A stretch of DNA of 64,000 nt from assembly GCA_002077065.1 (NCBI GenBank), contig NAJO01000015.1, positions 620,001 to 684,000 of the forward strand. Direction: 5' to 3'. A program made the translations under genes and the position numbers. Numbering within the stretch: position 1 is the stretch's first letter; the number at the start of each line of letters is the position of its first letter. This document shows, piece after piece, positions 1 through 10,786 of the stretch. The notes beneath the pieces were generated by a model. The model did not search any database. It had not been told where the DNA came from and saw nothing but the letters and a program-made list of their open reading frames with translations. The stretch comes from Cryoendolithus antarcticus (taxonomy: Eukaryota > Ascomycota > Dothideomycetes > Cladosporiales > Cladosporiaceae).

Positions 1-786
1 TAGATTCATAGGTGGTCGCCTCTCGCCTGGTGTTTCGCTGCCTTCTTGCTGTCGCCGTGTGCTATAGCTGATCGCGCGTGCTCCATCGAGACCGCGTTTC
101 CACGCCTTCCGCTTACGATCTCTGCCTTCATCTTCCGACACTCCCGCCCGCCTTGCCTCCTCCGCAACATCAGCCATAGTGACCGCTCTTGGAGCGCCAT
201 CTGGTCTCGTGTTCGAGCTTGTTCTGTGATGCTCTCGTATGAAGGAGGCGAATCGGGCTCCCATTGGGGTCGAGGGAACGCTGTCTGTCTGAGGTCTCTT
301 CACACGCCTCCGCGCCTTGATCCTTCGAGGAGTTTGCGACTGCTGCGGCTCGTCACTCGAGTCCTCCTCGACGTCCGCCTGCTCCGCGACCTCATGATCA
401 CCAGCGTTCGAGACAGGATACACCGGCTCACTTCGCTCAGACCTGGGCGAGAGAGCTCCACTGGGTGTGCCAGGGGCTACCACGGTAAGGTTACTTGGCG
501 TTCGCGCATGGTATGCAGATATGGACGGCGAACCGTGTGATCGTAGTCGCAGTCTTCCGAGGAAAGACGCTTGACGCTCCCGTGGCGGCTCCGCGCTAGC
601 CGGTCCAGGCTCTACGTCCTCGTCCGTCTCCCATGTCGTCGTGTGGCGCAAAGGTGTAGCGGCCGGTGGTGCAGACTCTGCCTCCGCTGCCTCTCTGGCG
701 AATTGCACGCTTCGTCGCTCTGGTGTAGCATGTCCAGCACGTGATTCAAGCGATGGCGATGCCGTGGGTTGAAGGGCTTCGGCCAT
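1..786 (-). CDS. N-terminal part of an unknown disordered protein (runs off left edge)
   Basis: Reading leftward from an ATG at 786, the frame stays open for all 262 codons to the window edge, so this is the 5' part of a longer gene. The protein starts MAEALQPTASPSLESR and is rich in Ser, Thr, Pro, Arg and acidic residues. It has a basic patch (TPRRIKARRRVKRP) near residue 155 and another (RDRKRKAWKRG) near residue 225. I see no signal peptide, membrane segment or catalytic motif. It looks like the disordered regulatory N-terminus of a larger protein whose domains lie outside the window. The uninterrupted 786-nt frame and biased composition support it as coding. Function unknown. Confidence 0.6.
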   Translation of the reverse strand, partial: MAEALQPTASPSLESRAGHATPERRSVQFAREAAEAESAPPAATPLRHTTTWETDEDVEPGPASAEPPRERQASFLGRLRLRSHGSPSISAYHARTPSNLTVVAPGTPSGALSPRSERSEPVYPVSNAGDHEVAEQADVEEDSSDEPQQSQTPRRIKARRRVKRPQTDSVPSTPMGARFASFIREHHRTSSNTRPDGAPRAVTMADVAEEARRAGVSEDEGRDRKRKAWKRGLDGARAISYSTRRQQEGSETPGERRPPMNL

Positions 787-1989
787 GCTCGGATCGCGTC
801 AATAGTCGTGCTATCTACAATTACTCATGCTGCAATCCATGATATCACAGATAGTCCTCGCCGTGTCGTTTACGCGACGTTCCGTCCTAGAGCACATTTG
901 ACACATCTCGTCGTCCAAAGGAGATGACATGGCCCAGATAATCTTGCGGGAGGGCGGCTCCACACTCGGAGCCGCTGCAACGGCGATCTCGAACAACATA
1001 AATCGGGATCGTTCCCCACGTGGCTGATGATCATAGTCTAGATGAAGCATGAAGCGTAATACCACTATGCGGCATGAAAATGATCGAGAACATGGGACAG
1101 AACTTTACTTGCGAAGATCTTGTCATCCCGATCTCTACTTACTGATCGTTGTGGCCAAACAAAAGGTTCACTGGTGGCTATGTGGTCGGAACGATCATAT
1201 GCATGCAGTAACTTGCGAAGTACGCAAACGACAAGAGAAGCGGACCACTCGATAGATACACGCGGTAGACACTACTAATGCGGGCGCACTGAGATAGCGA
1301 ATCGCTGTTCACGCTGCCTGGGAGAGCTTCTAAGCAATGGCACGTGTGAACTTATCGCGGTACTGCATGATTCAGCAGTCTCGTTCATAGGGAGTGGCGA
1401 AGCGGCCTAGTTTTGATCACCTCGATCGGCGTTGACAAGTCCGACTGTTGACGTGATCGCACAGTCATGTCGTTCAGTAAGAGGAGATGCTTGCCAATGA
1501 ACTACATGTAAATGCAAGTGCACAGTAATAGAAGCTTTGCAAAGCGGAACTCGGCCACAGTCGGCCCGAAACTTGGCATTCGACAAGGAGGGGAAACGAA
1601 TTCGACTCCACAGCCTCCTCATGCGGAAGACGAGGAAGTGCGGAGATCAACGACGATTCGAGATGGGAATCGGGTCGCGGGACCACCTGGAGTCAGGCAC
1701 GCGGTGATCTGCATGTCACGCTGCCAGCGGGGTGCGCATTTTGCCGTGTTTTTGCGCGTTCAATCTGAGCGCAGCCAATGACAGATGGGAAGACAAACCT
1801 CACCTTCGATAGTGCCATGCGGCCCTTGCAGTGGTGTCGCTGGTGTCGCCGCTGGTAAAGTTACGTTGTGGAGAACGATCATGTGTGCGACCTAGGGACG
1901 TGGTCAATAACAGTTTATAAGGCAATGTGGCTCTTTTCTTGTCGTGCCTTTCCCTCGCTTTCCCCACTCGCATCCTCCATCGATTCAAG
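787..1989. other. Intergenic region upstream of the glucoamylase gene
   Basis: These 1.2 kb separate two divergently transcribed genes. The small frames in it have no conserved look and many lack an ATG. A TATA-like element (TTTATAA, 1914-1920) lies about 70 nt before the glucoamylase ATG, followed by a pyrimidine-rich leader. I see nothing else I can support. Confidence 0.5.
1914..1920 (+). promoter_or_regulatory. TATA-like element of the glucoamylase gene
   Basis: TTTATAA about 70 nt upstream of the ATG at 1990, a usual spacing for a fungal gene with a short leader. This is a motif match only. Confidence 0.4.
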
Positions 1990-4210
1990 ATGAGGACCAC
2001 AATACGCAACTGCCTCGCGCTGGCGCTCGCGGCAAAAGTGTACGGTCAGACTTGTCAAGTGACGACCGTTGCAACGATGCCGCCTGCGACTGGCACCGGT
2101 GTTGAGTTGTCAAGCTATTCCTACTGCGGAGGCAGCTTGAACGTCTCAGTATGTAGCATTCATACCACTGACGGAGTGGCGAGGCGCTGACATTTCACTA
2201 CAGGTCTACATTGAGAACGTCAACTATAACAAGGTCGTCAGCTTGTACTACACGAATGCGCAAAATCAAAGCACGCCACTTTCCGTGGTCTCGCTAGGCT
2301 ACCAGAACAGCATCGCCAACAGTAACTACGAAACCTGGGGCGCCAACACACCGGTCTACATCGACGGCGTGACCGAGCTGCTCAATCTCACGTATCAAGC
2401 TGTCGATATCGGGAAGACGTACACTCAGGTCCTCGATCTGGCTGTGACGGCCAGCGGCCCCCCAGCTCCAACCCTGCCATCGCCACCCAAGCCGTACGCC
2501 ACGCCCAACGATTTCCAGAATACTATCACGAAGTGGCTCGCCGTGGAGGACGGCTCCGAATCTGAGATCGCCTTCACTCGGATGTTCCTCAATATCCAGC
2601 CTGCAATCCCTGGTGCGGTGAACGGGGTCGTTGTAGCTGCACGCAGTGGACCAAGCTACGATCAGAAGGATCCTGACTACGAGTACGACTGGGTGAGAGA
2701 CTCGTCGTTGACCATGGAGGTCGTGAACACTCTGTACGCCGCAGCATCGAAGAAACAAAAGTCCGCTTACGAGAGTATCTTATTCAACTACGCAGCTGCG
2801 AGAGCATTCGAACAGACTGAGCCCGGATTACAGACTGGATTGGGCGAGCCGAAGTTTTATTTGAACAACACGATTTTCTTAGGTGAGTCAACCCGGAAGG
2901 AGCGATCACGTGACTCTGACCTCCAGTACTCCCCACCCCTGTGCATTCACAATGAAACCCTTGACACGTCAATGATGATACATTGAGCTAGACGCTGCTC
3001 CATGGCGGTAGAGCTTGCTCGTGTTGTCGTGGCGTCGTCGACTGCTCCGCGTGGTGGTTCAGGCTTTCGATGGAGCGTTCCAATGGTCCAAATGAGTACT
3101 CCGCTGACACTCCCGCGAATAGGTCCATGGGGCCGCCCCCAGAATGATGGCCCTGCGACGGCAGCGATCACGCTGATCGAGTTCGCAAATGCCTACCTCG
3201 CCAACGGTGGAAGTCTCGCAACCGTGAAATCGAAAATCTACGATTCGACCGCACACCCAGAAGCTGCCCCCGTACAGAAGGATCTCCTTTTCGTTGCCAG
3301 CAATTGGACTTCATCGTCCTTCGATTTGTGGGAGGAGGAGTCAAGTGATCACTTTTACACTCGTATGGTACAGCGTCGCGCCCTTCTCCAGGGGGCAGCA
3401 TTTGCGACAAAGATGGGTGACAGCGCGACAAGCACGACCTTGAACTCAGCTGCTACTGCACTGACAGCAACGCTTTCTCAGTTCTGGGACCCCAACAGGC
3501 AGATCTTATTGTACGAGTATGGCCCAGTGCTCCGAGACAAGAGCAGCTATCTGGATATTGCTGTGGTCCTCGGCGTGATTCATGGCTACAATAATGACGG
3601 CGTGTACGGCTACACCAACGACCAGGTACTCTCGTCCGCCCTTCGCATATCTACATCCTTCATCTCCGTCTACCCTATCGCTGCAACGCACAAGGATGCA
3701 TCCGGGCACACTCTCGCTCCGCCCATCGGCCGCTATCCAGAGGATGTTTACAATGGTGTCGGCACCGCTACCAACGGTGGCAATCCTTGGTACCTCGCCA
3801 CTGCTGCGATGGCCCAGTTCATGTACTCAGCATCGTCATCCTATACCTCTGAGAAGACAATCGCGGTTACTACTACTAGCAAGCCTTTCTTCGACTACTA
3901 CGCACCAAATTCGAAGGTCCAAGCCGGACAATCTTACCCCAAGAGCAGCAAGGCTTTCAAGGAGATTGTCAGCGCACTGAACGGGTGGGGAGATGCGTAC
4001 ATGCAAACGATCAGATACTATACTCCCGCTAACGGGCATCTGAGCGAGGAGATCGATCGTACCACTGGTGTGGCTGTTGGTGCGGCGGATCTGACGTGGA
4101 GTTACGCTAGTCTGTTGACTGCGTCATTCGCCAGAGCAGACGCCAAGGGCGATAATCAGTATGTGAAGAAGTTGGCGAACTTGGGCGTCACGCCAAACAC
4201 TCAAGCTTGA
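1990..4210 (+). CDS. Secreted glucoamylase, N-terminal CBM21 plus GH15
   Basis: Glucan 1,4-alpha-glucosidase releasing glucose from starch ends outside the cell. I place exons at 1990-2148, 2204-2882 and 3123-4210, giving 641 residues. The first ~20 residues form a signal peptide (MRTTIRNCLALALAAKVYGQ). Residues ~25-125 (YSYCGGSLNVSVYIENV..., YETWG) resemble a CBM21 starch-binding domain, as in the Rhizopus enzyme, joined by a Pro-rich linker to GH15. Catalytic-domain landmarks are YDWVRDSS, GLGEPKFYLN (general acid region), GPWGRPQNDGP, SSDHFYTR and LSEEIDR (catalytic base region). There is no C-terminal CBM20. Both splice sites restore conserved peptides (NVS/VYIEN; FLG/PWGRP). The second intron is 240 nt, about four times the local norm, but has a ctgac branch site and a clean acceptor. 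Very sure of the family. Confidence 0.93.
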
Positions 4211-4453
4211 GGGTACATAGCCACCGTCAAAAGCACCTCGACACGATAACCTCGTTGCATCATAACTTCGTCGAAGACCTGGAGGTTCACACCTCCCACG
4301 AGTCCTGGCTGAGTCGCCGAGTGCAGCCTTGTCACTGCACGTCGATATGTGTCTGTTCTCTCGAATGCGGGTCCTTTTGTCTTCTCACTGTCGCAGCTAG
4401 ATTGACATGAGCAATGAGTGCATTCCTGCATTCTCGAGAGGCGCAGGCGGCAT

Positions 4454-5875
4454 TCAGATGGTGAGCGCCTTCAACCTTGTTGTCTCTCTGGCACGAACGA
4501 CAAAGGCCTCTCGATCAAACGCAGACTTGTAACGACAAGCTTCCACGATTCCGGGTAGAACATCCGCAACCTTGCAAAGCGTAGATCCACCGTCATTCTT
4601 GATGCGCTGAATCCTCGCAGCATTGGCTTCGAGGCAAGCCCTACACCATTCTGCTTCTGCAGCCGCGTTCTGCTCCTTGAACACGTTATGTGCCATCGTT
4701 ATCATCAGCCGCAGCATGATAGCCCTGACCAGCTTATCAGGTCGCGCGAAGGACAGAGCCGACATGCAAAGCATACGTGCCACGTTGTAGGCGTTCTGCT
4801 CTACACCTCGTTGCCAGGCATTTGAAATGGGATCGAAGCAGTCCGCGGGATAATAGTGCCAAATACGGAGCAATGTACACTCCATTGTGAGTATCAGGAG
4901 CCTCCAATGCAACGCTGCGATGGCCCGTCGCCCTTCTGCGGTTGCGTCTGGGACGTAAAGTGCTGGGAAGGTTGTTGAGGCAGCCATGGCCCTATGCTCT
5001 TCGATGCCGAGATGTAGGCGAGCGGCATCTACCGTCTCGTGGCCTTCCGCGAGATCGCCTTCCGGCGACTGCAGCGCAGCAACTCGCATCTCTCGTAGTC
5101 TCTCCACGATGTGCAACAGGCTAGACACATCACCTCCGGTAGTGAGCGCATTGTCGACACTTTCCAGGAGCGAAGGCAGTTCGTGGAAGACCGTCAGGAC
5201 GTCCGTCCATCCCTGCGATAACGCAGGTAGCCATCGCGCATCTATCACCCATTTCTTACGTTTTGCTATCGCTAGCATGAAACCATTCATGAAAGAGTGC
5301 CTGACCAACCCACGATCAAGTACAGTATCCCTAGATCTTGCCGGCGGCACTCGACCCGAAAATACGTGCTGTATAGCCCAGAGATGGGTAGCCCAGCTGT
5401 CATCGGCACTAATGGAGTTGACGACAGGGTCACCGAGGTGTGACAAGAGCGCAATGCTCGCGACCAGCTCTCTGAACTCCGTCCTAGTCCGAACTTTGGA
5501 CGGGAAGCACATGGTGAAGCGCAGTTCACCCAGGATGCGGCCATACTCGACGCGGGACCGCCGAGATAACTGATCGTCTCCCACAGATGACGCAAGATGT
5601 GCTAGACCAAGAGTATGCTTCGCACGCTGCAAGATTGTCGTCTTGGGAGCGTAGTCTGCCAGCGCGATCAAGTAGCTTTGCCGCCAGATGCCGACTTCGG
5701 GCGAAATGTAAGTGTAGAAGAAGTCCGCGAAGGCCTGGTCATCAACCACAGACGCATTCGATACCGGAGTCAGCAACTGCAGAGCGGTGTCGTTCGACTT
5801 GGACGTATTCCACGACCTCGAGCGGACGGGTGCCGATGCTCGGACATGCTGTACCGGCGGACACTCAGGGCACAC
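4454..5875 (-). CDS. Fungal transcription-factor-like protein, 5' end unresolved
   Basis: An open frame of about 470 codons ending at 4454. The sequence (GLAHLASSVGDDQLSRRSRVEYGRIL, LLSHLGDPVV, SWATHLWAIQHVF, ...RGLVRHSFMNGFML) resembles the C-terminal ligand/activation region of fungal Zn(II)2Cys6 regulators. No Zn cluster is visible in it or just upstream. The frame opens after a stop near 5911 and has no ATG for its first ~120 codons, so an upstream exon must supply the start. A possible acceptor is the gtacag ending near 5852. I could not find a first exon with a matching phase. It could be a regulator with its DNA-binding exon missing, a regulator-derived protein, or a degraded gene. Moderately sure it is coding. 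Confidence 0.6.
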   Translation of the reverse strand: MCPECPPVQHVRASAPVRSRSWNTSKSNDTALQLLTPVSNASVVDDQAFADFFYTYISPEVGIWRQSYLIALADYAPKTTILQRAKHTLGLAHLASSVGDDQLSRRSRVEYGRILGELRFTMCFPSKVRTRTEFRELVASIALLSHLGDPVVNSISADDSWATHLWAIQHVFSGRVPPARSRDTVLDRGLVRHSFMNGFMLAIAKRKKWVIDARWLPALSQGWTDVLTVFHELPSLLESVDNALTTGGDVSSLLHIVERLREMRVAALQSPEGDLAEGHETVDAARLHLGIEEHRAMAASTTFPALYVPDATAEGRRAIAALHWRLLILTMECTLLRIWHYYPADCFDPISNAWQRGVEQNAYNVARMLCMSALSFARPDKLVRAIMLRLMITMAHNVFKEQNAAAEAEWCRACLEANAARIQRIKNDGGSTLCKVADVLPGIVEACRYKSAFDREAFVVRARETTRLKALTI

Positions 5876-6770
5876 TGCCTCAGGAGCGCCAAAGATCTTA
5901 TCGTGCTTCAGCGGGTGATGCTATAGCCCCTAGACTAGGTTGGGGCTACATACGAAGCGTCGATGCGTTCTGCAGAACGTTGAACTCGTCTCCACTGGCC
6001 TGGCATCTGGGCCACTCGGCTTCGCCGCCGAAAGGTCCCTATTGGCGCTCGGGGGGGCTACTTTCGAAAGATGAGTTACCTTTTCAAGTTAGCGCGATCT
6101 TTAGCTGCTATACGGACAATGCGTACGGGTCCGCTTTTCGCTCTACGTGTCTCGAATCTGGCCTCATTTCGTGGCTTAAGCCTGCTAATGGTGGTCACTT
6201 GGTCGTTTGGGGACATTGGTATCGTCAACGATGAGCGAGACTAGGGCGCCTGCAGTAGAGTAGTCATCATAAAGGTTGTTCGGACTTAAGAGCCTATATA
6301 CTTAGCATCTCCTATGACGGACGAGCAAGTTATGCATGAGCTGTGTCAGCCGCACCAATATCAGGGTGGATCGATTGAGTAACACGTTTAGCCACGCGAA
6401 ATAAATGAAGGCTCGCATACTAGCGCATTTCACTAAGCGAAGCAGGGAAAGATTGGTTCAGCAGAGGAACAAGCCTCATGCCAAGATCGGTTCTCTACCC
6501 TAGCCTCAGTCTCACCGCAACATGGAGGGTTGCGAAGCATCTGTCTTTGTTCTACCAACATTGCAAACTTGTGACAGTACTGTCAAGAGACACGAGGTGT
6601 TCAAGAATAGGTAGTTTTCGCAATAGTGATGCTCCCTCTGCATGACAGTGGGAACAAGACAAGCCTCGCTGTGCATTCGATCGTGGCACGAGGATCTGCA
6701 GATTCTTTGATCATTTGTGCAGGTTGGCGCAGCCAGATACCTGATCAATTTTGGCAAGGCGGTGGTTTGC
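5876..6770. other. Intergenic region between the TF-like gene and mccB
   Basis: About 0.9 kb. It probably holds the missing 5' exon(s) of the leftward TF-like gene and the 3' flank of mccB. No Zn cluster codons (CxxCx6C) were seen on either strand. Nothing else supported. Confidence 0.4.
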
Positions 6771-8543
6771 CTACATCCTGAAGACCCCGAATTCGGTCTT
6801 TTTCTCCTCTACGCTTCCGCCCATGGCAGCTTGTAAGCCCATCCCCAGCACCCGCCTAGTATGGCTCGGCGGGATGATCCCATCGTCCCATAGTCTCGCC
6901 GTCGCGAATAACACATCGCTCTCCCGCTCGATCCTCGCCTTCAGCTCTGGATCTGCTTGCTTGCCCACAGCCTCCATAACAGCACTGAGCTGCTCACTCC
7001 CCATCACGCTCGTCTTCGCGGTGGGCCACGCCCACAGAAATCGAGGCGAGTAAGCTCTACCACACATGCCGTAATTGCCAGCTCCAGCACTCGACCCGAC
7101 CACAACAGTGAACTTAGGCACATCAGCGCAAGCAACAGCAGTGACGAGCTTCGCGCCATTCTTTGCAATCCCGCCCTTCTCAGCATCCTGACCAACCATG
7201 AAGCCAGAGATGTTCTGCAGGAAAATCAAGGGTATGTTCCGCTTACAGCATAGCTGAATGAAGTGTGCGCCCTTGAGACTGCTTTCGCTGAAGAGAATGC
7301 CGTTGTTGGCAATGATGCCGACCGGGTGACCGTAGATCGTAGCGAAGCCTGTGATCAGAGTGCTACCATAAAGCGGCTTGAACTCCGAAAAGGCGCTGCC
7401 GTCTACTATGCGCGCGATAATCTCGTGCATAGGGATCTGGGTTTTGAGGTTCGTACCCACTATGCCGTCGAGCTCGGACGGGGCGTAGAGGGGCTCTTCC
7501 CAAGTTGGTTTCAGGGCTGGGTTCGAGGTAGTGGGAAAGTTGAGATTTGCGATGCAGCGGCGGGCAAGGACTAAAGCGTGAGCATCATCCAGAGCCAGGT
7601 AGTCTGTGACGCCGCTGACTTCGCTGTGCAGCTTACCTCCCCCGAGATCCTCGGCGCTGACTTCCTCGCCTGTGGCAGCTTTGACCAGCGGTGGTCCGGC
7701 GAGGAAGATCGTGCCCTGCTCTTGCACAATGACATTCTCATCAGACATAGAGGGCACGTATGCGCCGCCTGCAGTGCAAGAGCCCATCACGACAGAGATC
7801 TGGGGGATGCCCTGGCTGCTCATGCGGGCTTGGTTGAAGAAGATGCGCCCAAAGTGATCGCGGTCCGGAAACACGTCTGCCTGGCGAGGGAGATTAGCTC
7901 CGCCAGAGTCTACGAGGTAGATGCATGGAAGACGGTTCTGGGCTGCAATCTCTTGTGCTCGGACATGCTTCTTGACGGTCATGGGGAAGTATGAGCCGGC
8001 TTTGACGCTGCGTGCAGGTCAGCGCGATAGTTTCAGATAGCGGGAAGGGTGCAAATATTCATACGTGCTATCGTTCGCGACAATCATGCACATCACACCC
8101 TCTACCGTGCCTAGCCCGGTGACCATGCCAGCTGCAGGTACATCCTCATTTCCGTACATATCGTGCGCTGCCAGAGCACTGAGCTCCAGAAAAGACGTCC
8201 CTGGATCTATCAAAGCTGTAATTCGATCTCGCACCAGCATCTTCCCTCGCTGCAGGTGCTTGTCCCTAGCCTTTTGAGGTCCTCCCTGGGCAGCTCTCTC
8301 ATGCAGTGCCGCGACTTTTGCAACAAGCTCGCCCATGGCCTCAGCATTTTGGTGGAACGCATCGCTATTCTGATCCACTGCCGTTGGTATGACCGAGATC
8401 TGGGCTGCCTGCTGTGGGCTCGTGAAGGTAGCTACCGTCCGAGAGGATGGCCGAAGGCATATCGTTGGGCTGACGGGTGCGAAGGGTCTTCTTCGAGGAG
8501 CGTGGTGGAGTATCCGCACTATGGCGCGAGACGCGGACGCCAT
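6771..8543 (-). CDS. mccB: Methylcrotonyl-CoA carboxylase beta subunit, mitochondrial
   Basis: Carboxyltransferase subunit of 3-methylcrotonyl-CoA carboxylase, the biotin enzyme that carboxylates 3-methylcrotonyl-CoA in leucine catabolism in the mitochondrial matrix. Exons 8065-8543 and 6771-8007 with a 57-nt intron give 571 residues. The start ATG at 8543 opens an Arg/Ser-rich, acid-poor presequence ([20 protein letters not shown]). Typical acyl-CoA carboxyltransferase blocks follow: [92 protein letters not shown], and at the C-terminus [20 protein letters not shown] motifs. The splice joins ANDST to [11 protein letters not shown], the conserved order. It shares a promoter with ivdA, the enzyme one step earlier. 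Very sure. Confidence 0.96.
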
Positions 8544-8882
8544 AGTCTTCTCACATAGCTCATGGGCAGATCATCAAGGTACCTCATATGTGTTCGAGCT
8601 CATGCACCTACACGCGGCTTAAGAAAGCCAGTCGCGTACCGAGGTCACATTGGAATGTTGACTTTTGTACCGCACATAGCCGTTCGTCCGCTTGACATTG
8701 CCCTTGGACAATGAATTGTACAATTGATGCGACGGTGAGCGCATAAGTTATTCGAGGCCGGGTGCGTAAGTTTTTTCACTCCATCTCAGGAACTCATCAA
8801 ATTCGAAAGATAGCTAGAAAGCATTGGCGTAACGAGGTCGCGTATAACCTGGGAGAGGAGCTCCATTCATATCGAGTACACC
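8544..8882. promoter_or_regulatory. Bidirectional promoter of mccB and ivdA
   Basis: The 339 bp between the two divergent ATGs must carry the control of both leucine-catabolism genes. It contains CCGAGG at 8639-8644, the reverse complement of the CCTCGG site bound by FarA/FarB in Aspergillus (family knowledge). Binding here is inferred. Confidence 0.6.
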
Positions 8883-10205
8883 ATGTCTGCCATCGCGCCG
8901 TGCAGAGCAGCACTATTACAAATCTCAAGATCCGCTACAGTCTCGACGCTGCCTCGAAGCGCAGTCACATCGCGGTGGGTTCAGAGGCGAAATGCTTCCA
9001 CGAAACACCCCAAAGGCTTCGTGCCCCCATCGCAAGCCGATCTAGATGAACTACGAGAGCGGACGATAGAGTTTGCGCGACGAGAGATACCGAACGAGCT
9101 CGCACAGCAGGTCGACCACAGCAATGAGTTCCCCAACGAGATGTGGAAGAAGATGGGGGAAGCTGGCTTTCTAGGCATAACAGCGGACGAGGATTACGGT
9201 GGTCTAGCCATGGGCTACCAAGCACACTGCACAGTCATGGAAGAGCTCAGCAGGGCATCAGGCTCCATTGCGCTCTCATACGCAGCGCACAGCCAGCTCT
9301 GCATCAACCAGCTGATGCTCAACGGCAACGACGAGCAAAAAGCTCGCTTTCTCCCTGGGCTCATTTCAGGCGAGAAGGTAGGCGCACTAGCTATGTCCGA
9401 ACACTCGGCCGGCTCAGACGTGGTCTCAATGAAGATGACTGCAAAGGAGACATCGGACGGCTACACCCTCTCCGGGACCAAGATGTGGATCACCAACGGC
9501 CCAGATGCGCACTACGTGATCGTCTACGCCAAGACAGATCCCGACGCCGGCTCCAAGGGCATGACAGCCTTCATAGTAGACACATCCGCCTCGGGCTTTA
9601 GCGTCGCTCGCAAACTTGACAAGCTCGGCATGCGAGGCTCGAACACCGGCGAGCTAGTCCTCGACAACGTCCACGTCCCGAAAGAAAATATCCTCGGCCA
9701 GCTGAACAAAGGCACACGCGTACTTATGGAGGGTCTCGATCTTGAGCGGCTAGTGCTCTCCGCCGGTCCTCTAGGCCTCATGAAAGCAGCCCTAGACGTC
9801 ACACTCCCCTACGTCCACGAGCGGAAGCAGTTCGACGTCCCCCTGGCCTCTTTCCAGCTCGTGCAGGGAAAGCTAGCAGATATGTACACCAAACATCGCG
9901 CCTCTGCAGCTTTCACATACAGCGTTGCGAGGGCCATAGATGAGGGTCACGAGGCGCCAGAGATCCGAACGCAGGACTGCGCGGGCGCGATTCTGTATGC
10001 TGCTGAGCGGGCGACGGAGTGCGGTATGGACGCTATTCAGTGTCTGGGTGGGATGGGGTACATGAACGAGATGCCGGCAGGCCGGATCATGAGAGATGCG
10101 AAGCTGTACGAGATCGGGGCTGGGACCAGTGAGGTTAGGAGAATGGTCATTGGGAGGGCGTTCAATAAGGAGTTCGGTGTCACACGAGCAGGCTTGACGG
10201 TATGA
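8883..10205 (+). CDS. ivdA: Isovaleryl-CoA dehydrogenase, mitochondrial
   Basis: FAD acyl-CoA dehydrogenase that oxidises isovaleryl-CoA to 3-methylcrotonyl-CoA, the substrate of the divergent neighbour mccB. Single exon, 440 residues. The N-terminus is an Arg/Ser-rich import sequence (to about residue 40, ...[15 protein letters not shown]). Landmarks are the [14 protein letters not shown] block, [17 protein letters not shown] (FAD/substrate region), [28 protein letters not shown], and the C-terminal [22 protein letters not shown]...[11 protein letters not shown] signature. Glu288 in [11 protein letters not shown] sits in the internal helix where isovaleryl-CoA dehydrogenases carry the catalytic base, unlike short/medium-chain enzymes; this supports the specific name. 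Length is normal. Very sure. Confidence 0.96.
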   Translation: MSAIAPCRAALLQISRSATVSTLPRSAVTSRWVQRRNASTKHPKGFVPPSQADLDELRERTIEFARREIPNELAQQVDHSNEFPNEMWKKMGEAGFLGITADEDYGGLAMGYQAHCTVMEELSRASGSIALSYAAHSQLCINQLMLNGNDEQKARFLPGLISGEKVGALAMSEHSAGSDVVSMKMTAKETSDGYTLSGTKMWITNGPDAHYVIVYAKTDPDAGSKGMTAFIVDTSASGFSVARKLDKLGMRGSNTGELVLDNVHVPKENILGQLNKGTRVLMEGLDLERLVLSAGPLGLMKAALDVTLPYVHERKQFDVPLASFQLVQGKLADMYTKHRASAAFTYSVARAIDEGHEAPEIRTQDCAGAILYAAERATECGMDAIQCLGGMGYMNEMPAGRIMRDAKLYEIGAGTSEVRRMVIGRAFNKEFGVTRAGLTV

Positions 10206-10476
10206 ATGAAAAGTGTCATATTGTCTCAATACACCAAAGTCCTCTCGTGTGTACTCCTCGAATATCCGTATTACTCTATCGTCTCTGCTGTCTGTGAGCC
10301 CGAACGCCTATGCCATGCCGTTCACGCGCGAAAGTATGCATCTGGGTATCATAGAATGTGCGCGCTCCTCCTCGAAGGGATCCAAACGGAATTTGCTCCG
10401 ATCCATCACCGTCCAGTACCGCTTTCCCAAAGATATCACCCGAGCCTCGACAGCCAGGGAATTCGATGAGACATCG

Positions 10477-10786
10477 CTAGACGTGACTTGTGGTTGCGCG
10501 TTTGCGCCCGCCTGCCTTGCCGCAGGTGAGGACGTTGGCGATTGCCGAGAAGAGCGCGACGATGCCCTGAGTCTGTTTTCAGCCCTGGAACTTTGGAAGA
10601 GCAGGGGAGCGGCTGTGCTTACGCTGATGATGGCTTTGATGACGGTCACGATGCCATTCACTATTGCCATGAAGCAGCTGGTGATCGCGTTGACCACGCT
10701 GTTGAACTGCGGCCAATGTCAGCAAGGAGGCGCGTGGTGGTCCCAGTGAGAGCGTGTTGTCTTACACAAGAAGCTACGGCGCCCAT
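10477..10786 (-). CDS. 64-residue hydrophobic fungal protein with a basic tail
   Basis: Three tiny exons (10766-10786, 10623-10706, 10477-10566) joined over introns of 59 and 56 nt encode MGAVASC, then a hydrophobic stretch (FNSVVNAITSCFMAIVNGIV, TVIKAIIS, GIVALFSAIANVLTCG), then a basic tail (KAGGRKRATTSHV). All splice sites are canonical and the pieces join in phase. I recall a family of short fungal proteins with this pattern: MGAV start, repeated amphipathic Ile/Ala/Val helices with small residues, a C-terminal TCG and a Lys/Arg tail. Function is unknown. The MG-x-x-x-S-C start allows N-myristoylation and palmitoylation (inference). It is likely a membrane-associated helix-forming peptide. 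Its exons are too short for a simple reading-frame search, so it is easily missed. Confidence 0.75.

Noticed and set aside
5587..6234. 215-residue plus-strand frame opposite the TF-like gene
   Set aside because: Arg/Ser-rich composition typical of an antisense frame; overlaps the regulator gene and shows no motif.
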